Program-made: the position numbers and the translations under genes
Shown: piece by piece, positions 1 through 8,683 of the stretch
How the letters are laid out: every line of letters starts with the position of its first letter
How positions within the stretch are numbered: the first letter of the stretch is position 1
The notes under the pieces: generated by a model
Seen by the model: only the letters and a program-made list of their open reading frames with translations
Database searches by the model: none
What the model was told of the DNA's origin: nothing
From: Paracidovorax wautersii
Lineage (GTDB): Bacteria; Pseudomonadota; Gammaproteobacteria; Burkholderiales; Burkholderiaceae_C
Reading direction: 5' to 3'
DNA length: 64,000 nucleotides
NCBI RefSeq assembly: GCF_031453675.1
Contig: NZ_JAVIZX010000001.1
Coordinates: forward strand, 1,178,001-1,242,000

Positions 1-183
1 CCACATGCGGATCTCGGCCTGCTTGAGCGTCAGCATGATCTGGCTGAACTGGCGCTGGCTCTCGAAGGCCTCCACGCCGGAACGGGTGCCCGTCCAACCC
101 ACCCCGATGGCGACCAACAAGGCGCCGGTGAAGAACGCCAGCACCAGCAGCAGGCCGGCACGGACGGAAATATTGCGGAACAT
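1..183 (-). CDS. Methyl-accepting chemotaxis protein, N-terminal fragment
   Basis: The reading frame starts at ATG 183 and runs off the left edge of the window, giving 61 codons. It begins MFRNISVRAG and continues into one hydrophobic helix (about residues 10-30), followed by a periplasmic stretch with ESQRQFSQIM. This is the usual start of a Tar-type chemoreceptor: a short cytoplasmic tail, first membrane helix, then the four-helix ligand-binding domain. A purine-rich ribosome binding site (GAGGGAGAG) lies just upstream of the ATG. The signalling domain is outside the window, so the assignment rests on the N-terminus only. It is divergent from the efflux operon that starts at 396. Confidence 0.7.
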   Translation of the reverse strand, partial: MFRNISVRAGLLLVLAFFTGALLVAIGVGWTGTRSGVEAFESQRQFSQIMLTLKQAEIRMW

Positions 184-357
184 GTCTCTCTCCCTCTCTG
201 GGTATGAACGATGCGGCAGCCGGGCGGCCCGCCGCCACAGCCCTCCGCCGGCCCGGCCCGCGGTGCGCTGCAATGGCCGGACTTCCTACAACGCACGGCC
301 GGCAACACGGTGCACCATTTGGTTGCATTTTTCCTGCAAATCCACGGCATCGAAATA

Positions 358-373
358 AAACAAACGTTTGATT
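358..373. promoter_or_regulatory. Likely TetR operator palindrome
   Basis: A perfect 10-bp palindrome CAAACGTTTG (361-370) extends outward to AA/TT with one mismatch on each side. It lies 23 bp before the tetR-type start codon, between the divergent chemoreceptor and the efflux operon. Position and symmetry fit autoregulation by the adjacent TetR protein. The regulator-site pairing is inferred. Confidence 0.5.
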
Positions 374-395
374 GATCGTGCTTTAATCCGCCGCG

Positions 396-1169
396 ATGCC
401 CGACTTTCCACCCGATTCCGCGCCCGTGCCCGTGCCCGCGTCCGTCCCGTCCGCTGCGCCGGCCGACAAGGACCCGCCTGCCCGCACACGCCTGCTGCTG
501 GCGGCGCTGCGCCTGTTCGCGCAGCAGGGCTACGCCAAAACGTCCATCCGCGCCATCGCCCAGGCGGCGCAGGTGAACGTGGCGGCCATCAGCTACTACT
601 TCGGGGACAAGGCCGCCCTGTACGCCGCCCTGTTCACCGAGCCCGCCGGCAACATGCAGGACCTGATGCCCCAGGTCACCCAGCCCGGGCTGGACCTGCG
701 CGAGGCCCTGCGCCGGTACTACCACGGCACCCTCGCACCGCTGCAGGACGGCGAGCTGGCGCGCCTGCTGGTGCAACTGCACATCCGCGAGATGCTGGAC
801 CGCACCGACCAATGGGAACGCGAACTGGAGCGGGACGTGCGCCAGCCCCACCAGGCCATGCTGGACCTGCTGTGCCGCCACATGGGGGTAGCGCAGCCGG
901 ACGCCGACATGCACCGCCTGACGCTCACCGTGACCGGCCTGGCCTTCCAGCTGTGGGCGCTGCAGGAGGCGATCGATGCCGTGCAGCCCCAACTCCTGGC
1001 CACGCCGCAGGCCGTGGACGCCTGGGCCGGCCGCATGACCGAATACGCGCTGGCGATGATCGAGACGGAGCAGCGCCTGCGCCAGAGCCCGGCCCCGGAC
1101 CGTCGCGATGCCGCCCCCGCCACCCCCGCGCCCACCCCTTTGGCCAAGCCCTCCCGCCCCTCGACATGA
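396..1169 (+). CDS. TetR/AcrR family repressor of the efflux operon
   Basis: A 257-residue DNA-binding repressor. After a proline-rich tail of about 30 residues comes the TetR helix-turn-helix (about residues 30-75): a LLLAALRLFAQQGYAKTSIR motif, then QVNVAAISYYFGDK, the recognition-helix signature. The C-terminal part resembles the CecR/DUF1956 ligand-binding domain (inferred from length and layout). Its stop overlaps the next ATG (ATGA at 1166-1169), so it is the first gene of an operon encoding an outer-membrane factor, adaptor and RND pump. The usual role is to repress this pump until an inducer binds; the inducer is unknown. A palindrome at 358-373 is the probable operator. Confidence 0.85.
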   Translation: MPDFPPDSAPVPVPASVPSAAPADKDPPARTRLLLAALRLFAQQGYAKTSIRAIAQAAQVNVAAISYYFGDKAALYAALFTEPAGNMQDLMPQVTQPGLDLREALRRYYHGTLAPLQDGELARLLVQLHIREMLDRTDQWERELERDVRQPHQAMLDLLCRHMGVAQPDADMHRLTLTVTGLAFQLWALQEAIDAVQPQLLATPQAVDAWAGRMTEYALAMIETEQRLRQSPAPDRRDAAPATPAPTPLAKPSRPST

Positions 1170-2656
1170 ACGCAGCCCCTTCCCTGTCTCCATCTGCCGC
1201 CCGGCGCCGGCCGGCACCGCGCGCCCTGGTGGCCGCCCTCGCCCTGCCCCTGCTGCTGTCCGCCTGCGCCGTGCAGCGCCCCCCGGCGCACGTGGCCGCT
1301 GCAGCGCCGGCGGGCTGGCAGGCGCCGCTGCCGCACCACGGCAGCGTGGGCGACCTGGCCCGCTGGTGGGAGCGCCAGCAAGACCCGCTGCTGGTGGAGC
1401 TGATCGAGGCGGGGCAGGCCGTGAGCCCCAGCGTCGCCCAGTCGGCCACGCGGCTGGCCCAGGCGCGCCAGGCCCGCGTGAATGCCCGCGCGGCCCTGCT
1501 GCCCACGCTGGACGGCCAGGGCAACCTGAGCCGCGGCTTCAACGAGAACGCCGGCGGCATCGCCACCACAGGGCAGATCGGCCTGCAGTCCAGCTGGGAG
1601 ATCGACCTGTTCGGCGGCAACGCCGCGGCCAGCGACGCCGCCCGCGAGCGCCTGGCCGGGGCGCAGGCGCAGTGGCACGAGGCGCGCGTCTCGGTGGCGG
1701 CCGAGGTGGCGCAGCAGTACAGCAGCTGGCGCCACTGCGCGCAGCAGCTGGCAGTGGCCGAGTCGGACGCCCGTTCGCGCGGCGAGACGGCGCGCCTGTC
1801 GGGCGAGAGCGAACGCGCCGGCTTCACCGCGCCCGCTACCGCCGCCCTGGCCGATGCCAGCTTCTCCGAAGGCAAGGTGCGCGCGGCCCAGCAGCGCATG
1901 CAGTGCGAGGTGGATCTCAAGACCCTGGTGGCGCTCACCGGGCTGGACGAGCCCGCGCTGCGCGCGCGCCTGGCCGCTGCGGGGCCGCTGCAGCCCGCGC
2001 CCGATGCGCTGTTCACCATCGACAGCCTGCCGGCGCAGGTGCTGGCCCAGCGGCCCGATGTGTACGCGGCCGAGCGCGAGGTGGCCGCCGCCAGCGCCGA
2101 CGTGGGCACCGCCCAGGCGCAGCGCTACCCGCGCCTCACGCTCGGCGGCTCCATCGGCCGCGGGCAGGTGCGCACGCGCGGCACCAGCGTGACCAGCAAC
2201 GTCTGGTCCATCGGCCCGCTGGCGCTGAGCGTGCCGCTGTTCGACGGCGGGCAGCGCGCCGCCCAGGTGGACACGGCCCGCGCCCAGTACGACGAGGCCG
2301 CGCAGGTCTACCGCGCCACCGTGCGGCAGGCCGTGAGCGAGGTCGAGCAGGCGCTGGTGCGTCTGGCCAGCACCGCCGAGCGCAGCGGCGACGCCCAGCG
2401 CGCCGCCGCCGGCTACCGCCAGTCGTTCGAGGCCACGCAGGCCCGCTGGCGCGCCGGCCTGGCCAGCCTGGTGGAGCTGGAGGACGCCCGCCGCGCGCAG
2501 CTGGCGTCCGAGACCGCGCTGGTCACGCTGCAGCAGGAGCGCATGGCCGCCTGGATCGCGCTGTACCGCGCGGCCGGCGGCGGCTGGGATGCGCAACAGC
2601 CACCGCCGCCACCGCCGCAGGCGCTGGCCACAGGCACCGATGCAGCCCCACGCTGA
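1166..2656 (+). CDS. Outer-membrane efflux lipoprotein (NodT/OprM type)
   Basis: Encodes 496 residues: the TolC-like exit duct of an RND pump. The N-terminus is a lipoprotein signal with lipobox LSAC (Cys34). Two coiled-coil repeats follow, with OprM-family features such as WWERQQDPLLVELIEAG (about residues 69-85), SWEIDLFGG, and AQRYPRLTLGGSIGRG in the second repeat. The length matches the family (450-500). The start is the ATG that overlaps the tetR stop, because the signal peptide begins there; an upstream extension in the same frame is only shadow reading. It is coupled by overlap to the regulator and lies 69 bp ahead of the adaptor gene. Confidence 0.9.
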   Translation: MNAAPSLSPSAARRRPAPRALVAALALPLLLSACAVQRPPAHVAAAAPAGWQAPLPHHGSVGDLARWWERQQDPLLVELIEAGQAVSPSVAQSATRLAQARQARVNARAALLPTLDGQGNLSRGFNENAGGIATTGQIGLQSSWEIDLFGGNAAASDAARERLAGAQAQWHEARVSVAAEVAQQYSSWRHCAQQLAVAESDARSRGETARLSGESERAGFTAPATAALADASFSEGKVRAAQQRMQCEVDLKTLVALTGLDEPALRARLAAAGPLQPAPDALFTIDSLPAQVLAQRPDVYAAEREVAAASADVGTAQAQRYPRLTLGGSIGRGQVRTRGTSVTSNVWSIGPLALSVPLFDGGQRAAQVDTARAQYDEAAQVYRATVRQAVSEVEQALVRLASTAERSGDAQRAAAGYRQSFEATQARWRAGLASLVELEDARRAQLASETALVTLQQERMAAWIALYRAAGGGWDAQQPPPPPPQALATGTDAAPR

Positions 2657-2725
2657 ACACCTGGCCCGCAGCCTTCACCGATTCGATTGACCGACAGACT
2701 GACCGACCGCATGACCGGAGCTTCC

Positions 2726-3982
2726 ATGCAGCGTATGCCTTCCCCTTCCGCCCTTCTGGCCGTTGCGGCCCTGTGCGTGCTGGCCACCGCCGGCGCCCTG
2801 CTGCTGCCGTCCACCACCCGCGCCGCGGGCGATGACGCCAAGGCGCAGGCCCCGCGACCGGCCCTGGCCGTGACGGCCACCCAGCCCACGCGCTCGGCCA
2901 TCGACCTGCGCCTGCCGGCCAACGGCAACATCGCCGCCTGGCAGGAGGCCGTCATCGGCGCCGAGAGCAACGGCCTGCGCCTGACCGAGGTGCGCGTGAA
3001 CGTGGGCGACGTGGTGCGCGCCGGCCAGGTGCTGGCCACCTTCGCGCCCGAGACGGTGCAGGCCGATGTGGCGCAGTCGCGCGCCAGCCTGCTGGAAGCC
3101 CAGGCCAACGCCGCCGAAGCCGCCGCCAACGCCGACCGCGCCCGCACGCTCACGCAGTCCGGCGCGTTGAGCCAGCAGCAGATCCAGCAGTACGCCACGG
3201 CCTCGCAGACCGCCCAGGCGCGGGTGGAGGCGGCGCAGGCGGCCCTCAATGCGCAGCGGCTGCGGCTGCGCCACACGCAGGTGGTGGCGCCGGACGCGGG
3301 CGTGATCTCGTCGCGCACGGCCACGGTGGGCGCCGTGGTGGGCGCCGGCGCCGAGCTGTTCCGCATGGTGCGCAAGGGCCGCCTGGAATGGCGCGCCGAA
3401 GTCACGTCCACCGAGCTGCCGCGCATCCGCCCCGGCACCAAGGTGCGCGTGACGGCGGCCAGCGGCGCGCAGGTGGACGGCACCGTGCGCATGGTCGCGC
3501 CCACCGTGGACCCGCAGACGCGCAACGCCCTCGTCTACGTGGATTTGCCGGGCTTGCTGCCCGAGCCGCCGCCGGGCCGCCCCAAGGCGGCGAGCGCCCC
3601 CCTGGGGGGCAGCGAACCACGCGCAGCGGGGAGCGTGGGGGCGGTGCTGCCGGGCATGTTCGCGCGCGGCGATTTCCTGCTGGGCGCGCGCGACGCGCTC
3701 AGCGTGCCGCAGACCGCCGTGGTGGTGCGCGACGGCTTCAGCAGCGTGTTCGAGATCGGCGAAGGCAACCGCGTGGTGATGCGCCGCGTGCAGACCGGCC
3801 AGCGCGTGGGCGACCGGGTGGAGATCGCCTCGGGCTTGCAGCCCGGCGTGCAGATCGTGGAGCGCGGTGGCGCGTTCCTGAACGACGGCGATCTGGTGCG
3901 CGTGCAGGCCGCCGCGCCCGCAGGTTCAGCATCCAATCCGGCGCCAGCGCAATCAGCACCTGCGCAGCCAGCTACCAAATAA
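2726..3982 (+). CDS. RND efflux periplasmic adaptor (HlyD/AcrA family)
   Basis: Encodes 418 residues if started at ATG 2726, which has GGAG seven bases upstream and puts the signal sequence (LLAVAALCVLATAGALLL) at the N-terminus; in-frame TTG 2687 and ATG 2711 are less likely. Order: signal, lipoyl half (AVIGAESNGLRLTEVRVNVG), coiled-coil hairpin (AQSRASLLEAQANAAEAAAN), lipoyl return (LRLRHTQVVAPDAGVIS), beta-barrel and membrane-proximal domains. It bridges the pump at 4031 and the outer-membrane factor at 1166. Odd: about 27 residues rich in Pro, Gly and Ala (about residues 280-306) interrupt the barrel where relatives run VDLP...LPGMFARG; this stretch coincides with a palindromic repeat (3563-3642). 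Confidence 0.9.
   Translation: MQRMPSPSALLAVAALCVLATAGALLLPSTTRAAGDDAKAQAPRPALAVTATQPTRSAIDLRLPANGNIAAWQEAVIGAESNGLRLTEVRVNVGDVVRAGQVLATFAPETVQADVAQSRASLLEAQANAAEAAANADRARTLTQSGALSQQQIQQYATASQTAQARVEAAQAALNAQRLRLRHTQVVAPDAGVISSRTATVGAVVGAGAELFRMVRKGRLEWRAEVTSTELPRIRPGTKVRVTAASGAQVDGTVRMVAPTVDPQTRNALVYVDLPGLLPEPPPGRPKAASAPLGGSEPRAAGSVGAVLPGMFARGDFLLGARDALSVPQTAVVVRDGFSSVFEIGEGNRVVMRRVQTGQRVGDRVEIASGLQPGVQIVERGGAFLNDGDLVRVQAAAPAGSASNPAPAQSAPAQPATK
3563..3642. repeat. GC-rich palindromic repeat inside the adaptor gene
   Basis: The DNA contains the strong palindrome GCCCCCCTGGGGGGC (3596-3610), flanked by CCGCCCCAAGGCGG and GCGCAGCGGGGAGCG blocks. It is read in frame as a Pro/Gly/Ala-rich insert in a place where adaptor proteins are normally continuous. 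The same style of element seems to interrupt fmt near 35220. Membership of a Comamonadaceae repeat family is from memory, not checked. Confidence 0.5.
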
Positions 3983-3992
3983 GGAGCAAGCC

Positions 3993-4034
3993 ATGACTTG
4001 CACCCCCGCCCTGACCGCAAGGACCGCGCCATGA
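3993..4034 (+). CDS. 13-codon upstream ORF coupled to the RND pump
   Basis: ATG 3993 is preceded by the best ribosome binding site in the operon (AAGGAG, 3981-3986). It encodes MTCTPALTARTAP and stops with TGA at 4032-4034, which overlaps the pump ATG (4031) as ATGA. The geometry is that of a translational-coupling leader, by which ribosomes ending here restart on the pump. The pump also has its own weak AAGGA (4019-4023). The peptide itself probably has no function. Not tested. Confidence 0.4.
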   Translation: MTCTPALTARTAP

Positions 4035-7000
4035 ATTTGTCCGCCTGGTCCATCCGCAACCCCATTCCGGCGGCCATGCTGTTCGTGCTGCTCACGCTGG
4101 CCGGCCTGCTGTCGTTCCGCGCCATGAAGGTGCAGAACTTCCCCGACATGGATCTGCCGGTGGTGATGGTCACCGCCGCACTGCCCGGCGCCGCGCCGGG
4201 GCAGCTCGAATCCGACGTGGCGCGCAAGATCGAGAACGCCATCGCCACCACGCAGGGGCTCAAGCACATCACCACCACGCTGGTGGACGGCACGGCCACC
4301 ATCGCGGCCGAGTTCCAGCTGGAAAAACCCGTGCAGGAAGCCGTGGACGACGTGCGCTCGGCCGTGAGCCGCGTGCGCGCCGACATGCCGGCCGACCTGC
4401 GCGACCCGATCATCGCCAAGCTGGAGCTGTCGTCGCAGCCCATCCTGGCTTTCGCCATTGCCTCCGACCGCATGGACGACGAGTCGCTGTCGTGGTTCGT
4501 GGACGACACGCTCACCCGCCGCCTGCTGGCCGTGCAGGGCGTGGGCGCGGTAAGCCGCGTGGGCGGCGTGCAGCGCGAGGTGCGCGTGGCGCTCGACCCG
4601 CTCAAGCTCCAGGCGCTCAACGCCACCGCGTCCGACGTGTCGCGCCAGCTGCGCGCCATCCAGGTCGAGAACGCGGGCGGCCGCGCCGACCTGGGGGGCA
4701 CCGAACAGCCCCTGCGCACCATCGCCACCGTGCAGACCGCGCAGGAGCTGGCCGCCATGGACATCGCCCTGTCCGACGGCCGGCACATCCGCCTGGACCA
4801 GGTCGCCACCGTGAGCGACACCGTGGCCGAGCAGCGCACGGGCGCGCTGCTGGACGGCAAGCCGGTGATCGGCTTCGAGGTGTCGCGCAGCCGGGGCGCC
4901 AGCGAGGTGGACGTGGGCGCCGGCGTGCAGCGCGCGCTCGACGCCCTGCTGGCCGAGCACCCCGACCTGAAGCTCACGCGCACCTTCGACTTCGTGCGCA
5001 TCGCGCAGGACGAGTACGACAGCTCCATGCGCCTGCTGTACGAAGGCGCCATCCTGGCCGTGGTGGTGGTGTGGCTGTTCCTGCGCAACTGGCGGGCCAC
5101 CATCGTCTCGGCGGTGGCGCTGCCGCTGTCGGTCATTCCGGCCTTCATCGGCATGCACCTGCTGGGCTTTTCCATCAACATCATCACGCTGCTGGCGCTG
5201 TCGCTGGTAGTGGGCATCCTGGTGGACGACGCCATCGTGGAAGTGGAGAACATCGTGCGCCACCTGCGCATGGGCAAGAGCCCGTACCAGGCGGCGATGG
5301 AAGCGGCCGACGAGATCGGCCTGGCCGTGATCGCCACCACCTTCACGCTGATCGCCGTGTTCCTGCCCACCGCTTTCATGAGCGGCATTGCGGGACGCTT
5401 CTTCAAGCAGTTCGGCTGGACGGCGGCGCTGGCGGTGTTCGCCTCGCTGGTGGTGGCGCGGCTGCTCACGCCCATGATGGCGGCCTACATCATGAAGCCG
5501 CTGGTGGGCCAGGAGAAGGAGCCGCGCTGGCTGGCGCAGTACATGCGCGCCTCCGCCTGGTGCCTGAAGCACCGGGTGCTGACGCTGGCGGGGGCCTTCG
5601 TGTTCTTCATCGCGTCGCTAGCGCTGATTCCGCTGCTGCCCTCGGGCTTCATTCCGGCGGACGACAACGAGCAGACCCAGGTCACGCTGGAGCTGCCACC
5701 CGGCACCCGCTTGGCCGAGACGAAGGCCGTGGTGGCGCAGGCGGCCGAGCGGCTGCGCAGCGTGGGCCATATCGAGAGCATCTACACGGCCATCGGCGGC
5801 GGGGCCTCCGGCGCCGACCCGTTTGCGGGCTCCAGCAGCGGCGACCCGCGCAAGGCCACGATGACGCTGCGGCTGGGCGCGCGCGGCGAGCGCCCGCTCA
5901 AGCAGGCCATCGAGCAGCAGCTGCGCGCCGCGCTGGAAGACCTGCCCGGCGTGCGCGTGAAGATCGGCCTGGGCGGATCGAACGACAAGTACGTGCTGGC
6001 GCTGGCCAGCGAAGACCCGCAGGCCCTGGCCACGGCGGCCCGCGCTGTGGAACGCGACATCCGCACCATTCCCGGCATCGGCGGCGTGAGCTCCACCGCC
6101 AGCCTGGTGCGCCCCGAGATCGCCGTGCGGCCGGACTTCGCCCGCGCCGCCGACCTGGGCGTGACCAGCAACGCCATCGCCGAGACGCTGCGCGTGGCCA
6201 CCGTCGGCGACTACGACCAGTACCTGCCCAAGCTCAACCTGGCGCAGCGGCAGGTGCCCATCGTCGTGCGCCTGAACGACACGGCCCGCCAGGACCTGTC
6301 GGTGCTGGAGCGCCTGGCCGTGCCCGGCGCCAAGGGGCCGGTGCGTCTGGGCGAGGTCGCCACGCTGGAAGTGGCCGGCGGCCCGGCCGTCATCAGCCGC
6401 TATGACCGCTCGCGCAACGTCAACTTCGAGATCGAGCTGGGCGCGCGGGGCCTGGGCGAGGTGACCGAGGCGGTGAAGCACCTGCCCGCCGTGCGCGGCC
6501 TGCCCGCCAGCGTGCGCCTGATCGACGTGGGCGATGCCGAGATGATGGGCGAGCTGTTCGCCAGCTTCGGCCTGGCGATGCTGACCGGCGTGGTCTGCAT
6601 CTATATCGTGCTGGTGCTGCTGTTCAAGGACTTCCTGCAGCCGGTGACCATCCTGATGGCGCTGCCGCTGTCGCTCGGCGGCGCCTTCGTGGGGCTGCTG
6701 ATCGCGGGCAAGAGCTTCTCGATGCCGTCGCTCATCGGGCTGATCATGCTGATGGGCATCGCCACCAAGAACTCCATCCTGCTGGTCGAATACGCCATCG
6801 TTGCGCGCCGCGACCACGGCATGAGCCGCTGGGACGCGCTGCTGGACGCCTGCCACAAGCGCGCGCGCCCCATCATCATGACCACGCTGGCCATGGGCGC
6901 CGGCATGATGCCCATCGCCCTGGCGCTGGGCAGCGCGGACATGAGCTTCCGCTCCCCGATGGCGGTGGCGGTGATCGGCGGGCTGATCACCTCCACCATC

Positions 7001-7132
7001 CTCAGCTTGCTGGTGGTGCCCGCCGTGTTCACCTATGTGGACGACTTCGAGCAGTGGTTCCAGCGCAAGGTGATGCGGCGCAAGCCGGCGGCCCCGCCAC
7101 CCGCTGGCGCAGCAGGCGATACGCCGGCCTGA
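4031..7132 (+). CDS. RND multidrug efflux pump, inner-membrane subunit
   Basis: Encodes 1033 residues, the normal size of the AcrB/MexB superfamily, and pumps substrates out using the proton gradient. It starts MNLSAWSIRNPIPAAMLFVL (first membrane helix). The proton-relay aspartates of helix 4 are present in ILVDDAIVEVENI (Asp399-Asp400). The later repeat has IATKNSILLVEYA and RPIIMTTLAMGAGMMPIAL, typical of helices 10-12. Porter-domain signatures such as FIPADDNEQTQVTLELPPGT are intact. The sequence is closer to the MdtB/heavy-RND-like branch than to AcrB, but substrate cannot be read from it. Last gene of the tetR-led operon. Confidence 0.93.
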   Translation: MNLSAWSIRNPIPAAMLFVLLTLAGLLSFRAMKVQNFPDMDLPVVMVTAALPGAAPGQLESDVARKIENAIATTQGLKHITTTLVDGTATIAAEFQLEKPVQEAVDDVRSAVSRVRADMPADLRDPIIAKLELSSQPILAFAIASDRMDDESLSWFVDDTLTRRLLAVQGVGAVSRVGGVQREVRVALDPLKLQALNATASDVSRQLRAIQVENAGGRADLGGTEQPLRTIATVQTAQELAAMDIALSDGRHIRLDQVATVSDTVAEQRTGALLDGKPVIGFEVSRSRGASEVDVGAGVQRALDALLAEHPDLKLTRTFDFVRIAQDEYDSSMRLLYEGAILAVVVVWLFLRNWRATIVSAVALPLSVIPAFIGMHLLGFSINIITLLALSLVVGILVDDAIVEVENIVRHLRMGKSPYQAAMEAADEIGLAVIATTFTLIAVFLPTAFMSGIAGRFFKQFGWTAALAVFASLVVARLLTPMMAAYIMKPLVGQEKEPRWLAQYMRASAWCLKHRVLTLAGAFVFFIASLALIPLLPSGFIPADDNEQTQVTLELPPGTRLAETKAVVAQAAERLRSVGHIESIYTAIGGGASGADPFAGSSSGDPRKATMTLRLGARGERPLKQAIEQQLRAALEDLPGVRVKIGLGGSNDKYVLALASEDPQALATAARAVERDIRTIPGIGGVSSTASLVRPEIAVRPDFARAADLGVTSNAIAETLRVATVGDYDQYLPKLNLAQRQVPIVVRLNDTARQDLSVLERLAVPGAKGPVRLGEVATLEVAGGPAVISRYDRSRNVNFEIELGARGLGEVTEAVKHLPAVRGLPASVRLIDVGDAEMMGELFASFGLAMLTGVVCIYIVLVLLFKDFLQPVTILMALPLSLGGAFVGLLIAGKSFSMPSLIGLIMLMGIATKNSILLVEYAIVARRDHGMSRWDALLDACHKRARPIIMTTLAMGAGMMPIALALGSADMSFRSPMAVAVIGGLITSTILSLLVVPAVFTYVDDFEQWFQRKVMRRKPAAPPPAGAAGDTPA

Positions 7133-7141
7133 CGGGAGATT

Positions 7142-7206
7142 GAAGCCTTTTCGGCCTCTGGCGCTTATTAGACAAGCGCATACAGCTATACTTATAATAG
7201 CAAAAG
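7142..7206. repeat. Interspersed AGCTAT/GCGCTT palindromic repeat, copy 1
   Basis: After the pump stop comes GGCCTCTGGCGCTTATT, then ACAAGCGC, then ACAGCTAT and a short AT-rich tail. GCGCTT (7161-7166) pairs with AAGCGC (7174-7179). Related copies lie near 11712, 14356, 18372, 35713, 38471, 44650, 47943, 51184 and 60643. It may also end transcription of the efflux operon. Confidence 0.6.
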
Positions 7207-7300
7207 GCAGCGCGGGGCGGACATTGGGCACCCCGCCGGTCTGCTGAACAGCCGGGGTTTGCACGGGTTCGTGCAGGCTTCGGCGGGGTGCATGGCGCAC

Positions 7301-7306
7301 GATAAT
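7301..7306 (+). promoter_or_regulatory. -10 element close to the HD-GYP-like start
   Basis: GATAAT ends 11 bases before ATG 7318, so transcription would begin about five bases before the start codon. No clear -35 hexamer is visible. Part of a pattern also seen at 10299, 16506 and 40364. Confidence 0.4.
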
Positions 7307-7317
7307 CGCGCACCACC

Positions 7318-8520
7318 ATGAACCTCGTCGCGCTGAACATCGACTCCATCCCGCTGGGCCAGCCCCTGCCCTTCATCCTGCGGGGCGAGGACGGCACGCT
7401 GCTGGCGAACAAGGGGTTCGTGATCCGCAATCGCGAGGAACTCAGCGCCGTGGTGGCCCGGGGCCGCGGCCTGTGCGTGGACACCGACGAGTCGGGCGAC
7501 AGCCACCGTGCCTACCTGGCGCAGCTGCAGAAGATGCTGCTGTCGGACTCGTCCCTGGGGCAGATCGCCTCCATGAAGATCAGCGCCGGCGCGCAGGCCC
7601 AGCGCACGGACGACGCCCGCCCCTTCCCCGACTGGCCCGAACTGCAGCTGCGCACCACGCAGCTGCTGCGCGCCCCGCAGGCGAGCGACTTCCTGGACCG
7701 CTTCCATGCGCTGCACGACGAGCTGGCCCGCTGGACCGCCCAGGCACCTGACGCCACGTTGCTCGCGCTGATCTACCTGTCGGCCCAGGAAACGCAGATG
7801 TACAGCGCCACGCATGCCCTGCTCGTGGGCTGCGTGACCATGCTCAGCGCACGCGAGACCCTGCGCTGGCCCGAAGAGCGCGTGCAGCGCACCGGGCTGG
7901 CCGCGCTGTCGATGAACATCGCCATGACGGCGCTGCAGGACCAACTGGCGCTGCAGACGCAGCCGCTCACGGCCGAGCAGATGCACGCCATCGAAACGCA
8001 CGCCGACCGCTCCGAGGCGCTGCTGCGCCAGCTCGGCGTGACCGACGCCAGCTGGCTGGAGGCCGTGCGCAGCCACCACCACCGCCAGCCCGGCCCGCTG
8101 GCGGGCCGCAGCGAAGGTTTGCAGATGGCGCGGCTGATCCAGCGCGCCGACATCTTCGGCGCCCGCATGGCGCCCCGCGCCACGCGCCATCCCATGGCCG
8201 TTACGGCGGCCATGCAGGCGAGCTATTACGACGAAGAGCAGCGCGTGGACGAAGCCGGCGCCGCGCTGGTCAAGACCGTGGGCGTGTACCCGCCCGGCGC
8301 CTTCGTGCGGCTGGCCAGCCAGGAAGTCGGCGTCGTCCTGCGCCGCGGCAGCAGCGCCACCACGCCGCGCGTGGCCGTGGTGCTCAACCGCAGCGGCATG
8401 GCCACGGGCGAACCCATCCCCCGCGACACCGCCCAGCCGCAGTGGAAGATCGCCGCCCCTGTGGCCCAGCGCGAGGTGCGCGCACAGTTCCCCCTGCAGC
8501 GCCTGTTGACGCTGGTCTGA
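7318..8520 (+). CDS. Degenerate HD-GYP-type signalling protein
   Basis: Encodes 400 residues. The layout of the middle region matches cyclic-di-GMP phosphodiesterases of the HD-GYP class: a helix with SATHALLVG, a helix at GLAALSMNIAM, a His in IETHADRSEALLRQLG, SHHHRQPG, RLIQRADIFGARMAP, and the usual C-terminal block YPPGAFVRLASQEVGVVLRRG split around residue 330. The catalytic HD doublet is replaced (SMNIAM where HDIGK is expected) and the GYP triplet after HHH is missing, while the HH and the late Asp remain. It is therefore probably a non-enzymatic sensor or partner protein. Monocistronic by layout. The family call is by pattern, not by search. Confidence 0.65.
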   Translation: MNLVALNIDSIPLGQPLPFILRGEDGTLLANKGFVIRNREELSAVVARGRGLCVDTDESGDSHRAYLAQLQKMLLSDSSLGQIASMKISAGAQAQRTDDARPFPDWPELQLRTTQLLRAPQASDFLDRFHALHDELARWTAQAPDATLLALIYLSAQETQMYSATHALLVGCVTMLSARETLRWPEERVQRTGLAALSMNIAMTALQDQLALQTQPLTAEQMHAIETHADRSEALLRQLGVTDASWLEAVRSHHHRQPGPLAGRSEGLQMARLIQRADIFGARMAPRATRHPMAVTAAMQASYYDEEQRVDEAGAALVKTVGVYPPGAFVRLASQEVGVVLRRGSSATTPRVAVVLNRSGMATGEPIPRDTAQPQWKIAAPVAQREVRAQFPLQRLLTLV

Positions 8521-8683
8521 GGGGCCGCCAGCGGCCCCGCCGCACACGTGAACCGACGGTCGCAGCGCCGCTTTCGCGCAACGAAGTGAAACCCCCGTTG
8601 CCAGCCACAGCATCACCGGCAGCGGTGCGCCGTCACCCGAAGCATGGTGCAATCCGCCGCACCACCGCTCTCAAGGACCGCCC

